A program made the translations under genes and the position numbers. DNA of 64,000 nucleotides from Strix aluco (taxonomy: Eukaryota; Chordata; Aves; Strigiformes; Strigidae): assembly GCF_031877795.1 (NCBI RefSeq), contig NC_133955.1:2790001-2854000 (forward strand). Direction: 5' to 3'. This document shows, piece after piece, positions 34,001 to 46,546 of the stretch. Position 1 is the stretch's first letter. Each line of letters opens with the position of its first letter. The notes under the pieces were generated by a model. It had not been told where the DNA came from and searched no databases. It worked only from the letters and a program-made list of their open reading frames with translations.

Positions 34001-36469
34001 GCTGTGATGTGTGCTTTGAGGCTTAGTCCCATAGGACTGATGACATCAAGAGAGCGGCAGAGGTGGGGAGATGTGTCTGGCCTCTGGGTCCATGCCATGG
34101 ACCACTGGAGCCAGGAGAGGACACCTCCTCCCACACTTGTAGCCATCCGCTGGATGTACATCGCTGATGGACTCGTGTTGTGCACAGACAGTCTGGGTTG
34201 AAGATACCCTGGCACAGCCTGGCTGCTCTGTAGAAACATCATCCCCCATTTCCAGATATTTTAGCCCATAAAGCCCTTTTCTACCTTATTTCCCCTGCTT
34301 CTTGTGGGGATGTTTGTGTCCCTAAGGCTGGTTTTGGATGTGCCCACACCCCTCTGCAGTCCTCAGGGATCCCAGGGTGCCTCCAAGGTCCTGGGAGATG
34401 TGTCAGGGCAGGCTGAACACACACCAAGGCAACAGCATCCCCCCAGACCCTGTCTGGGGTCCAGGAGGGCTGCAAATGGTCCAGATCCCCTCACAACCTT
34501 CTCTGAGAATGCTCAGAGCACAAAACCTAAGTTTTGTGTTGCTTTCTTGACATTTGTTGGAGCTGCGGCCAGCTCCAGCTTCACCCACTGATAAATGAAG
34601 CACTCACCAAAGCCCTGGGGACACCGTGTCTTGGTATGTGGGGACCAGTCAATTTTGGCTTTGTTCTCATAAGCCTCATAATCACCCTCGCCTTTATCCA
34701 TTAAAGAATTACTGACTATTAAAAGTGGTTAGAATCATTCAGTGGACTTGCCAGCTGCTTCCCCTGGCCGTATCTGCTTGTGCTTTGCAGCCACTTGTTG
34801 CAGAACAATTCCTACAGGGAAAGGTACCGTTTTAGGATAGTGAAACCAAACCCTGGACACAGACTGGACCAGGAGGAACTTCAGTGGGATGCACAGACCC
34901 CAGTGCACTTGTGGATCTATACACCCTCATACACAGCTTTCGGCCTCTCCCATGGTGTCTTTGGGTGAGGTTTGCATTAAGCAGCCTTGTGGTGTGGTGC
35001 CATGTCCTCTTGCTGCAGCCAGTGGAGGAGACCCAAAGTGTTTTGTGAGCAGAGTCCTCAAAGAAGAGGGTTGGTCATGCCCAGCTCCTCTCTCTGCTGA
35101 GCCTGGGGTGCTGAGCTGTTGTAACCCCAGGTCACACATGGGGGCTGAGCTATAGGGCTTAGAAAGGTGCCAGCTGCTTGTAGAGCTGATGCCAAGCAGA
35201 AAGGACACTATTATGGTGAGACAATCCTGCTCTGTCTATTGGTGGGGTCATCTGAGCCCTGTTCTGCCCCTCTGCAGGGCGCTGTTCCAGCTGTGGTGGC
35301 AGCTGTGACCTCTGAAATCACGGCTCATTCCACATGCGGGGACTCACACCAGCATGGCAGGGAGGACCTGGCACCCATTGGGGACATCCATCCCTGGAGT
35401 CCCTTGCAGACTCCCACCTCATCTTGCAGCACATGGCTCAGGGAGCACTGAGCACCCTTCTCCCATTGTCCCTTGGACTGTCCCAGTACAAGCTCCAAAC
35501 TGGGGCAGCTGGTGATGCTGGGAGCAGGGCAGCCCTGACCTGGGCTCTGTCTCATTGGGTGCCAGAGAGGTTCTAGGTGGAGATTTGAGATGCAGCCCCA
35601 TCCGCATGGGTGGTGGGTAAAAGGTGTCTGCTCCCATCGGTGCCTCTCCTGCCATGGGAATCTGCTGCAGCCCCACCGAAAGTGTGACCTGTAGAAAACC
35701 CAACATTGTCCTCACCCAACTGTCCCCTCCAGCTGAGATCTTGCTCACTCTGAGCCAACAGATGTGTGCACGGTGCCAGGTGGGGATTTTCCTCCTCAGC
35801 TCCTTTTAAATCAGTTCCTCAAGGCCAGGACAGTGGAAACCATCTCACCACAGCCACCTGGCCTGTCCTCTCTCACCATGTCCCTCTTGTCCCAGGGACC
35901 TACTGGCACTTCTGAGGTTTCTCCCACAGTTCAAATTTCTTACAGACCAACCAACCAGAGGGGCTGGGAGGGAACAGTGCAAGCGCACAGGGCACCTTGG
36001 GTCCTCCTGACTCCTTTGGAGCACTAGAAAGTGTCTGTGGTAGGACATCAGTGTCAGGCTGGAAAGTATTTCCAGTGCTGATGGAGGCTGCTGGGTTATT
36101 TTGGTGTAGGACATCACCAACCAACACCAGTGTCCTTGCTGCAGAAGGACGCACTCTTCTGACTCATCTGAAAGACTCTCCATGGGTTTTGGACCAGTTC
36201 TTCATGTCTTTACTTGCCAGCTGGCATCTGACAAGCAACAAGGCTGGGATTTTGCGATCAGGACAATCCCCCATGCATCCCAAAGGAGATGCTGATAGGG
36301 CCAGTGTCCTCCCTTACAAGCATTTGTAGGAACAGGCTGTCAGGGAGAGCTCCATCCAGCTACCAGCTTTGGCTGATGTTGGTTGACATCCATTTCTCCC
36401 AAGGCCACCGCTCACATGGCGACGCACCCACCAGCAGTCACAAACCCAAGGTGGAAAACCAGAAGTGAT

Positions 36470-36545
36470 GTGACCATGAGGGCAACACACTGAAACAGTG
36501 TCAGCACCCCTCTGCTGAGGAGATGTTTTCTCACATCAGCTCCAC
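36470..36545 (-). mobile_element. Possible very old CR1 fragment
   Basis: GGGCAACACACTGAAACAGTGTCAGCACCCCT and a following TTTTCTCACATCAGCTC resemble, in order, the reversed CR1 segment GGGCAACCTGTTCCAGTGTCTCACCACCCT...TTCTTCCTTATATCTAA. The minus frame reads VRKHLLSRGV...LFQC. Heavily diverged. Confidence 0.35.
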
Positions 36546-38559
36546 AGTTGTGTCGTTGCCACCTGTCACCCCCGTCCTGGCTGTGAGAGTCGCCAGGATG
36601 ACGCAGGACAGTGTGAAATGCCTTCATGACAGGAGCCGTCCAACAGCTCAAGCAGTGTTTGCAGACAATGTGGGCCCATCACTAGCGCTGACTTGCTGCA
36701 GTTGTTGGATGGATCCTGTCAGCTGAGCAGCTGGTGTTTGACCCCAAAGAGCTGCAGAGCTTCCGACTGTCATGTAGGAGGGATGTGAACAGATAGGAGA
36801 TGCACTCAAATGTTGCAAGGGGGATGTTGGTGCTAAGAGACATTTATGTCAATGCTAACAGACCTTTTTAGACTTTTTAATATACCTTCAAATCCTTGAA
36901 AACCTTCAAGATTTTGAACTTAGGGTTTTTACCTAAATGAAGCCCAAAAAATATCTGAAGGGAAGGAGGAAAACAGCCAAAGCAAGAGATAGAAGAGAGA
37001 ATAAACTTTTCATGTCCAGGGTTAGAGATGACAAAGGAGCCATGGTCAGGGCTCCCCTGTCACTCAGTGTCCCTTCTGCAGCACTTCCCACCTTGTGCAG
37101 GTGCCCAGGGACCTCCTCATTCCAGCCCTGAGCGGTGGCTGAGATTGCCCCTGGCAGAACTCAGATATCACTTCACATTACTCAGCTTCGCATTTCTGAG
37201 CTGTTTTGAACACCAACATCTGAGTTTTCCTGCCCGGTGACCTCCAGGACACTGAAAGATCTGAAGCAATGATACAGCCAGGAAAAAGCAGAAACCAAAA
37301 TCCTCTGAGATCAAAACACTTTTGTCTAGAGATTTTCAATTAGATCAGGACATGTTCTGGCTGCTTTTCCTTGCTGCAGTCATAATGCAGATGAACTTCA
37401 TGTCAGCTTGGCCTCCTTTCCTCCTACCACGTTGGCTCCAGCTTCATTTCATTAGCGATGGCCTGCCTTCATTAGTGAATTAATTCCCCAGGAATTGCAC
37501 TGCAACATACCCTACCAGAGCAAGGACCAGCAAAGCTGCATCTTGGGGCTGGCTGGACAATTGCTAGTATTTTCTGGACAAAAAGGATATTCCCGGGAAT
37601 ACTAAAAACCAAACAAATTTCATTCAAACCAGACCTGGAATCGAAGCTTTTTCAACCAAAACAACAGGAGATGTTATGTGAGTGTTAGATTTGGATTGAC
37701 CTGTGGGTTGGAGATCTAGGAAATGAGCCTTTGTCTCTCTCTTGGGAGACGGACCTCGAGACAAAAGTCAAATCAATAGAAATGCAATGAATACGTTGCT
37801 CTCTGTTTTCGGATGTGTCCTGATATGTCAGATGGCCACAGGGGCTTTGCCCACCCAGTGCCAGACACCTAAAGAGCAAGTTCTGGGCTGAACTGGGCTC
37901 TCTTGACTGCAGCAGAGAGGGATGCAGAGGTCTGGCCCCATCAAAATGTGGTAGAAGAAGTTGAATCTAGTGTGGGAATGACGAGCAAAGGGAAAGAAAG
38001 ATGGATAATGTCCTTGGGGTGAGGGTCTGGGGAGCATTTCACCATCTCCTGGAGAAAAGAAGCCTCATTTTCTCCCCCAGTGACTCCATCCTCAGCCCAA
38101 GAAACTTTGGCTGCACCATCTCCTGGAGCATCCCATCACAAGGCAGCATCCCTCCCTCGAAGAGGCTGCTCCATGTCTCCCCATTAGCTCTGCACAGCCC
38201 TTGGGGACAATTTGTCTGCCTCCGCCTCCAACCATCACTTCTTGCACTTCCTCTGGGGATGCAAACAACACTCTATCAATAATTGATATTTTGCTTCTTC
38301 GCATTATTTTCCAAACCCTCAAAGACATTTTTGTTTCACACCAGACCAAAGCTCCTGCCCATCCCATTTCACCAGGATATCAATGAGGCTGGACGGTTGC
38401 TATGCTCCTTCCAGACTCCTTTCTCCTGGCCTTGGCAGGGTGTCCAGAAGGACTTGGGGTGATGCCCATCTCTGTGGGGAAGGGATGGTGCAAAAACCAC
38501 CAGTGAGGGAGGGCAGAAGGAAAATCTGGCAATTATGGTCAGGCTCAAAACCCCACAGA

Positions 38560-38720
38560 CAAAGGAGACAATCCCAAATTGGATGATGATGGCGGTGACT
38601 ATTATCATGGATGTTTTAGTCACAGCTGTTAATAAAAATAATAGTAGTAATAAAATTGCAATGATGCTAGCAATTGTTCCAGTGATGATGATACTAATAA
38701 GATTATTTATTAATTGAGAG
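38560..38720. other. AT-rich, ATT/GAT-rich segment
   Basis: Runs of AATAATAGTAGTAATAAAA and GATGATGATACTAATAAG mark a short AT-rich island. It could be a decayed trinucleotide repeat or a regulatory element; nothing coding is seen. Confidence 0.35.
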
Positions 38721-39419
38721 CCATTATCAACATTTTCTAGTCCTTCTTCCTCCCAGACTCATCCCAAACCCCAGCCCTATCATATTAATGCAAAATGAGG
38801 TAAATGAGAAAGGCTTTTTCTTTATGGCATAACCAAGGAAGAAACACAGGAACACATCAAAGTCTGTCCCTGACCCCTCTGCTAATTGCCCCCCCCTAAA
38901 TGCCCTGTGCCATGGGGTTGAGCATTAGGTGAGATCTTGCATTTCCCTCCTTTAAGCAGGGCTTGCAGCCTTCAGAGCAGCTGAGCCCTTCGAGGGCTGC
39001 ATGGTCAGACACTGTGGAGTGGATGGAGGAGGAACTCAGAGTCATTTTATGGCTTTTGTCATTCTCCAGGTAGGGCTGAGGGGAGACAGTGGGCACCCGT
39101 GAGCCCCCGGGGGAGCACGTTTCCCTGCAGGGTGCTGCCACTGCCTCTGCCCTTGGCTTGTTGCTTGAAGGAGCAAAAGGAACCAAAGCCTCAGCTCCAA
39201 ATGTTGCTGTTTTCTATGGATTTTTTGGGTTCATCCGTGGTTCCTGTGGCTGTGGTGCACATGTGCAGGGGGACGCACAGACAGGTTTTTCTCTCAGCTG
39301 CCGACTGCTTCTGCAGTGACATGCTTAAACTTCAGGGTGTGAAGTGAAGCGGGGAGCAGCGAGACCCAGGTCCTGATGTCGAACTGTTGTGTGTGTCAGG
39401 CCAGGCATGTGCAGCGAGG

Positions 39420-39715
39420 TGGCGGGGATGGATGTGCAGCAAGGAGGGATGGATGTGGACCATGGTAGAGAGATGGATGTGAGGCAAGGGGGAGGGATGG
39501 ATGTGCAGCGGGGTGGGGGCATCCGTGTGAGGCAAAGAGGGATGGATGTGCAGCGGAGAGATGGATGTACATTAACGAGGGATGGATGTGCATTAACAAG
39601 GGATGGATGTGCATTAAGGAGGGATGGATGTGCATTAACGAGGGATGGATGTGTATTGAGAAGGGATGGATGTGCAGCGAGGAGAACAGATGTGCAGTGA
39701 GGCGGTGGGAGGGAC
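39420..39715. repeat. GGATGGATGTGCATTAAC-type minisatellite, 21-bp core unit
   Basis: A run of GATGGATGTGC-headed units. From 39560 to 39680 the unit is a regular 21 bases (GATGGATGTGCATTAACGAGG and variants); the left half (39420-39560) has longer, more varied units with AGCGGGG or AGGCAAGG spacers. A unit divisible by three keeps frames open on both strands (7-residue repeats), which explains the 274-codon minus frame over it. Confidence 0.9.
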
Positions 39716-41980
39716 GTGCACTGAAGTGGGGAGGTGGACAAGCAGCCGGCAGCGTGTGGGGCGGGTTGTTCTGCTCTTTGTGTGTTATACGCTCTGGACC
39801 ATGCGAGCTTGTGTGCGTACAGGGACCTGAGGTCTGCACGACCTCTGCAGCTGTCCTGATAGCCATCTGCAACAACACACAATGTTCTGGAGCTGCGGGG
39901 GGCCAGAACCAGCTGGGCTGGGCCCCCTGCAGCCGCTCCGCAGCCCCTCTGCTTTGGCGGCAAGAGTGAACGCTGCGTCCTCTGGTCTGACCCTGGTTCA
40001 TGACTAACAACGGGGTCTCAGTGCTCACCCTGTCCTGTGTGCTCCCCCCACCCAGGCATGAGGGCAGGAGAAGGGGTGGGTGCTCTGGGAGCAGTTCTGT
40101 GCCTGGGTGTTGGCTGCAAGCCCCAAGACGGTGTTTGGGGGCTGCAGCGGCACTACTGCTAGTCAGCAGCCTTGTCTCTCCAGCCTCTGCAGGGCAGGGA
40201 GCACCTGGGATGATCAGCAAAATCAGTAAAAGACCCTAGAAACCCCCAAGAGTGGGGAGATGGGGCACAGCTTGCAGGGACTGCAAAATGAGAAGGAGCT
40301 GGGGGGGGTGGGAGGGGTTGATGCTGTTGTTTCTAGTGTTTCTCCCCCCAAGCTGCTGGAGCGTGGGGAGGTGGGAGTGGGATGTCACGGCTGGAAGGGC
40401 ACATCAGCCCTCCCCAAGGACATGTTATTGGTGATGTGGAGTGCATGGGCCAGCACAGAGCCCCACAGGAGCCTCTGGTATCTCTCTGCCAGCAGCCGCT
40501 CCCATGGGCCCCCCCCACCTTTCCCTTCACTTGGCCCACAGAGCTGGTGCTCTCCCACACCCCTCATCCTCCCCGTGCCCCAGCTCTCCCTGCCCTGCGC
40601 CTTTCTCAGGGTCTCCTGCCCTCACTCCTCCCCACAACGAATAAATCACCCTCCGGCTCCAGCCTTGGCTCTCAGAGGAAACAGCAGCCCTCATTGCCAC
40701 CTCCTTCCCGTGGGACCTGGCTGCCTCTGGGATGGTGGGAATCTTTTCCTAGAGCAGAGGGGGTTCATTCGGGAAAGCTGTCAGGGACTGATGGCTCTGG
40801 ACCCTCAGGACTCCTGGGGACTGATGTTCACCCCTCCGGCCTGCACTCCTCCATGTTCCCACCCTGACCCCTTGCCCATGATATGAGTCTTGAGAAGGTA
40901 CCTTCAAAGGGGAGGGAGAGCGGGTTTGGGTTTGAGTCCTTGGCTGTATTAAAAAGCCACAAAATGCCCCATTTTTCCACCACAGGTAAAGGCTGCAGAC
41001 ATGCAGCAGGGAGCTCTGGGCATCAGGATGGAGATCCAGGTTTGCAAGCCATCTCCACATGATCCCCGTGGCCAGGTTAACACCAGCATCACTGAAAAAC
41101 TCAGCAGTCAGAAAAACATTCTTTGTTCAATCCCCTCTGGTGGAAAGCAATAACACTTAGGCTGTGAATCTTCTCGGCCTCCAAGGAGAAGCTTTCCTTT
41201 GAGGGCCAGGAGGGAAAATCAATTTGCAAGCTCCACTTCCCGCTTGGAGAGCTCTGGAGAGATGAGCCCAGCCCCGGTGTGCTCCCTGGTGGCATCAGGG
41301 AGGGATCAGAGCTCAGCCAGAGCACAGCTCTCCTCCTCCTCCATCATTTGGCACCAGCCCATTAGGAAAGAGGTTTTGTCAATCGACCTAGCACATTAGG
41401 AAGTGAAACAGGCTGTGCCCAGAAGCTTCCCCAGGGGTCCATTAGCACTGTCGGATCCTTCCTCCGGCCTGGCAGGTCCCAGGGGATGCTTTTGCTGGCC
41501 ATTTCCTCCCCTGGCACAGGGGAAATTGTCTGGGACAGAGTGCCGGCAGGGGTGGTGGGAGGAAAGGGTGACCTGCTGCTCTTGGTTTAGGGTGCTCAGA
41601 TCTAAGGTGGGCTGCTGGAGCGACATGAAACCCCCCCCTAGATATGAGGGTTGAACACACAGGCACGCTCCAGGTTGCTAATGCATTTCCTGCCTTGGCA
41701 TCAACCCCCAGAGCTCCAGGATCATGTCTGAGGTCTCTGCCCATCCCTGGGGCAGGGGGTGGTGGTGGGAAACAGTGAGGTTTCCCAGGGCACACGCAGA
41801 GAAACAAGTCCATTAACACATCTATCAAGACAAGCTGTTACGGATTGACAAGGAAGGGAGTGAGGAGCATCAAGCCATCTCAGCATGGGCACTGCCACCC
41901 CACGTGGAGCGGTCTTAACCCCCAGGCAGAGCATCCCACTTGTGTTGAATTCTTTCCTGTGGTTGCTGTCTCTTCTACAG

Positions 41981-42614
41981 GTATAAGAGTGTGGTGACAC
42001 CCCGGAGGGCAGCAGTGGCCATCGCTTGCTGTTGGATCGTCTCCTTTCTGGTGGGACTCACCCCTATGTTTGGCTGGAACAACCTGAACAAGATGCGGAG
42101 GACTCAGGAGCTGAATGCCAGCCACACAGAGTTTGTCATCAAGTGCCAGTTTGAGACGGTCATCAGCATGGAGTACATGGTGTACTTCAACTTCTTCGTT
42201 TGGGTCCTGCCTCCCCTGTTGCTGATGCTGCTCATCTACCTGGAAGTCTTCAACCTCATCCGCAAGCAACTCAACAAGAAGGTCTCCTCCAGCTCTAACG
42301 ACCCTCAGAAGTATTATGGGAAGGAGCTGAAGATCGCCAAGTCATTAGCACTGGTCCTCTTCCTCTTCGCACTCAGTTGGCTCCCTCTGCACGTCCTCAA
42401 CTGCATCACCTTGTTCTGCCCATCCTGCGAGACACCGCACATCCTCACCTATATCGCCATCTTCCTCACCCACGGCAACTCGGCCATGAACCCCATCGTC
42501 TACGCCTTCAGGATCAAGAAGTTCCGGACAGCCTTCCTGCAGATCTGGAACCAGTACTTCTGCTGCAAAACCAACAAAAACACCAGCACCACCACGGCCG
42601 AGCCAGGCACCTAG
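41981..42614 (+). CDS. ADORA1: Adenosine A1 receptor, coding exon 2 (TM4 to C terminus)
   Basis: Begins after TTCTACAG with the last base of Arg114 and encodes residues 115-324, stop TAG 42612-42614. Visible elements: TM4; extracellular loop 2 with the glycosylation sequon N159-A-S, disulphide partner Cys169 and ligand-stacking Phe171-Glu172; TM5; TM6 with WLPLH and Asn254, the residue that holds the adenine ring; the extracellular Cys pair 260/263; TM7 with Thr277-His278 for the ribose; NPIVY at 284-288; helix 8 with FRTAF; and Cys308-Cys309 as the likely palmitoylation site. These are all the residues expected of a working adenosine receptor. The last 15 residues are Asn/Thr-rich ([15 protein letters not shown]), unlike the acidic, proline-rich human tail as I recall it. 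Confidence 0.98.
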
Positions 42615-42955
42615 GAGCTGGGAGAGAGCAGAGAGGGGTCCTCCATGCCCAGCCTGGTCCCCATCTGGCCACTGTTCCTGCTGTCAAGGGAAGGGGTCGT
42701 GAGGACCCAGGAGGGCTGGGTTCACCAGCCCTGTGCAATTCGAACAGCCGTGTCCCCCAGCTGCCTCAGGGGGTTATTTATTCACAAGCATCGTACTGTT
42801 TTGATATTGTAGCCTGCACTGTTCCTTTTATTATTTTTTTTTCTGTTTGTTTTTTTTTGTTTGTTTTTTTAAGGGTTGCCAAGTATTTAAGGAGAAATTG
42901 TACAGACAAAGGCGCAGTTTATCTTCATGCAAATAAAGTAAAATGATAAAAACCA
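42615..42955 (+). other. ADORA1: ADORA1 3' UTR (short form)
   Basis: About 340 bases from the stop codon to the expected cleavage point after the AATAAA at 42932. It contains an extended T-rich tract with TTTGTTTG motifs at 42827-42871. Longer forms cannot be excluded (AATAAA also at 45235 and 45774). Confidence 0.7.
42932..42937 (+). terminator. ADORA1: Polyadenylation signal AATAAA of ADORA1
   Basis: Canonical AATAAA on the plus strand, 318 bases after the stop codon and downstream of a T-rich tract. It is the first canonical hexamer after the coding region. Confidence 0.8.
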
Positions 42956-42959
42956 CCCA

Positions 42960-45900
42960 GGAGGTCCTCTGCCATTGATGGAGACCGCTGGCTCCTTGGA
43001 GAGTGGCAGTTGATGATGCTGGGGGCACCTCACCCTCTGGCCCCTGTGCCCATGGACCCATGGAGGTACCTGGGTGCTTGAGCAAAGGGGTGTCCTGGTG
43101 GGAGAGAACCAGGAGAGCCCAGGGCAATGTGATTTCTGCAGCTCTGAACCTCGGAGCTGTCAAGCCCTTGCTTTCCCCTCCATAGCCAGGGAGAGGTGAG
43201 CTGGGCTGAGATATGGGAAGAGATATGCCATCCCATGGCACCCCCACATATGCCAGCACCCACAGCAAGATGAACCCAGCACCCCCACAGAGCAAAGGGT
43301 CAGTCCCCAACTCTCCACCCTACCAGAGAGTTAAGTAGATGGGAAAGGAAACCCTTAAGCATAACCCCAGAGTACTCTGCAAGAATTACCCTTTGCTGCC
43401 CTGATGGCTCCCCATGGACCCCAGTAGCACCCACCACCCCTGCGAGCTACACCCAGGGAACTGTGTCCCCTCCATGTGTCTCCTCTCTCCTTCTACTTTG
43501 GCTTTGAGTCAATTTTCCCTCTTTTCTCCTGCCTGTCTTCTGTGCAAGGCAGTAACCAGTCTCTCCCAGCCCTGTTTGTCTCATCTCTCCCACGTCGCTC
43601 CCTATCACTCTCCCTGTGCAAACCCTTTTGACCAAACTTTGTGGGTTAATGCAGCCACTTCCATGGCCCTGGGGAGCAGAGAGGCACCTGCACCCCTTTA
43701 GGAGCAGGTGGAGGACGGCTGCAGGCCACCGTGTCGGTCATGTTGCCCCTGCCACAGGGGCATTTTCCCACCCCCATATGCCTGTCGCAGGTTTAGCCAT
43801 GGGCAGGGTGTATTATTGGTCACATTTGAGGAGGGGGTGTCTGGAGATGGACCATCACCCTCACCCAGCTCTATGGTCCTGATGGATGCTGGCAGCCACA
43901 CTGCCAGTCCCTGCTCTGCGGCAGGATCTCTTCCAGGGCTGAAGAGGTGGTGGGAAGAGTTAATTTGAGTTAATTGGGATTCTTTTCTTATCAGCATCCC
44001 CTGTTCACCAGTCTCCCATTGGAAACACACTTCCTATGACCCTTCCCCTGCCCTAGGAGGGTCGTGCCCCTTGGACGTCACTAACTGGCAAAGCGACTGC
44101 AGCAAGTTCCCGCAGGGGCTGGGAGGGGGTGCAGAGAGGAAAAGGACCTTGGATGAGTGAGATTTATGGGTGGCTCATTAGCTGACTATGGAGAGCAAAG
44201 CTGTGCACGTGTAGCACAGGCAATGGGGCTGCTGGGTGTCCCCTTCGCCCACTGCTGCAGCCAGCTCAGTTTAGCCTGGAGGGAGTTCCTCCATTTCTCT
44301 GAGATGAAGAGGAGCAAAGAAGAGAGGAGATGGGGGGCTCAGACTCCCTCATTTTGCAAGGCCCTCAATGTATCATATCCAGGCTCCTCGCTCAGACCAC
44401 ACTGGGCAAAACTGGGCAAAACGGGAGCGGAAGAGAAGCGCAATGGCAAGGACAGGAGCAAATCCTTCCCTTGGGCGTCTTCACAGTTTAACAGCCCTGA
44501 ACACCCCCCCAGCTTCCTCAAGGTGAAGAACCCAAAATACTTTATCAGTAGTGCCTGAGGATGCTGCAACCCCAGGCTAGTGCAGAGAGGACCCCCCTCT
44601 ACCCTGTGCCCATGGTCCCTTCGCACAGAAGTAGCTTGGCCTCGGATTAGGGCTGCTGTTTACCAAGCACAGGTCTGATTCCCACTTGTAGCTTCTTTCT
44701 GCAAGAGGCTGCTTTCCTGGAACTGATGCCTTTGCCTGATCCTTGCTAAGGTGCCCAGAAACCTGATGACTGGGATGCTCATAAATTAAAAGGCATGTGA
44801 ATGATTGCTTTCAGGAAAAAACATCTAGTGGGTTTTTCCACTCCGTGCTCTCTGGACCTTTCCCGGGGAGACCTCACTAAAAGTGGATCCTGTTACCCAC
44901 CCTGGTCCCCTGGGGGGTTACAAACACAGTCTTTGCCCTGTAGGATTGTATTAAGAGTCTGGAAAGGGCACAGTCTGCAGCAGGACACAGTTTTGGAGAT
45001 GCTGCTTCTCCCCTGCATTAGCAAACCTCTGGCTAATGCAGCCAGCTCCCAGCCCCTGTTCCCCAAGGCTCCCACTGGCCAAAGCCACATGCGGAGATGC
45101 CAGGGACATCAAGGGGGCCAGAACATCCCCATCAGTGTCCAAGGCCAGGTGTGAGCATGCCAGGGGAAGACCTGCTCTCAACCTGCCAGCTGGTCCTCAA
45201 CCCCAGTGGCATCACCGCTAACCCCAACCACCTCAATAAACCAGCCTGACCATCAGCTGGGATAAAAATTAATCCCACAATGCCCTCTGATGGTAGAAAC
45301 GATGTCTGGTGTGGATAGTGCTGTGCTGGTGCTGAGCTCCTGGGAACAGCAGTACCCCATGGACTTCAGCTTGGGCATGGAGAATAGGTGACGGGGGGCA
45401 GACGGGAACAAAGCAGAGGGGCTGCAGCAGAGATGCTGCAGAGAGGGTTCAGCTATTTTAGCCATAGGCACTGTCTGGCTTTGATCTCAAGTGGCACCAG
45501 GGGTGGGCTGGGCTTAGATCTGCAGATGCCCAGGCTGGATTTGAACCCATGGTTGCAGTGATGGAGCCTGCTGGGCTGCGCCTTTCTCAGGGCAGGGTCT
45601 GGGTCTGGCCCCCTGACTGAGCTGGCACACTGCTGGGACAGCTCCTGCCCTCACCATGTGCCAGATCCATCAGCCCGAGAGGGAGCTGTGCTGGCAGAGG
45701 AGGTACACCACTCGCTGACCCCTGGTTAACGATGCACTTAGTCAACTTGATGAATCTGTCTGGGGTCTCTGTTAATAAACAGCATCCGACCCGAGCTGCC
45801 TCAGAGCTGTGAGTAACGAGTCATCTTTCTGCACATGAGCTATCAGTAGCTAACGGGGACGATTCCTCTTCCTCCAGATAATGCATCGGCATGTCCTGCC

Positions 45901-46300
45901 CCTGTTGTCTCATGCCATGGGGAGGGGATGCTGGTGGCAGCATGTGACTGGATCATTGCATCACTGGGGTGAATAAAGAAATTGTACTTCAATGAAGGAG
46001 CATCAACATGTCACAGTTTTGATGTTGCTATTTTTTTCCTCCCAGCCAGAATCATTCTCCAGCTCCAGAAGAAAACTTCTCCCCATCCTCCTCCTCCTTT
46101 TTGGGTTGCTTCTGGTTTAGTCATCTTCATATGTCTTTTATAAAGCTGGTCTTTTCTTTCCAAGCTCAGAAATCAACTCCTCCACCCATGGTTTGGTGGG
46201 ATGCTATATGAACCCGTAGCATCCATGGCATCTCTCTCACATCTACCTCCCCCCAGCCAAGCCAACCCCACAATGAGCAGGAGAGAGTGGTTCAGGTTTT
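42960..46300. other. Intergenic region between ADORA1 and MYBPH (tail-to-tail)
   Basis: About 3.3 kb with no gene I can support. A TGGATTTGAACCCATGG phrase at 45536-45552 may be a MIR relic. Plus-strand AATAAA hexamers at 45235 and 45774 could serve extended ADORA1 transcripts. Nothing else is recognisable. Confidence 0.65.
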
Positions 46301-46340
46301 TTTATTGGGACCAAAGCCCTTCAAATGGGCTTGTTTTATT
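46301..46340 (-). terminator. MYBPH: Two candidate MYBPH polyadenylation signals
   Basis: AATAAA occurs on the minus strand at 46340-46335 and 46306-46301. They are the first canonical hexamers downstream of the MYBPH stop codon. Between them lies a small inverted repeat (AGCCC ... GGGCT, 46315-46331). Confidence 0.55.
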
Positions 46341-46546
46341 GTCACAGATAAGGACACATTCAGAGAAGACTGTGCCATGGCAGGCTGAGGTGCAGGGCCC
46401 TCCCAAGCGCTGCCAGGGAGGGGGCAGGCCAGCAGGCAGCAGAGGCCATGACCAGCAGCATCGCCGTGTGCCACGCTGCTGCACAGCAGCTGCAGCATCC
46501 ACCTGCGCTGAAGGAACAAGATCCGAGTCCTGCGAGGGCATCGCTG
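46320..46546 (-). other. MYBPH: Candidate non-coding terminal exon of MYBPH
   Basis: Exon 10 ends at a good donor (47086), so a further exon is needed. The best acceptor before the polyadenylation signals is CTCGTGTCTCAG (last base 46547), giving a last exon of about 230 bases that holds only 3' UTR. Human MYBPC-family genes likewise end in a non-coding exon. The acceptor choice is uncertain. Confidence 0.4.

Larger units (their letters stand above)
16985..41980 (+). other. ADORA1: ADORA1 coding intron, about 25.0 kb
   Basis: One phase-2 intron, GTAGGA donor to TTCTACAG acceptor. I find no further exons in it; open frames longer than 100 codons are repeat- or GC-driven. It contains two clear CR1 elements (18048, 20595), a TTCTC expansion (18396), a MIR relic (25150), a possible old CR1 (36470), a 21-bp minisatellite (39420), and AT-rich stretches near 30050-31000 and 38560-38720 that contrast with the GC-rich surroundings. 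Stretches not listed separately (for example 21-25 kb, 26-29 kb, 32-36 kb) show nothing I can name. Confidence 0.9.

Noticed and set aside
39396-40220. 274-codon minus-strand open frame with HPSL repeats
   Set aside because: Held open by the 21-bp minisatellite. No start context, splice support or family resemblance.
45366-45380. Minus-strand ATGCCCAAG as a possible last MYBPH codon set (chicken ends MPK as I recall)
   Set aside because: No AG acceptor precedes it, and the phase left by exon 9 does not fit. The TG-CCC-CAG-TGA exon at 47128 fits in phase and splice sites.
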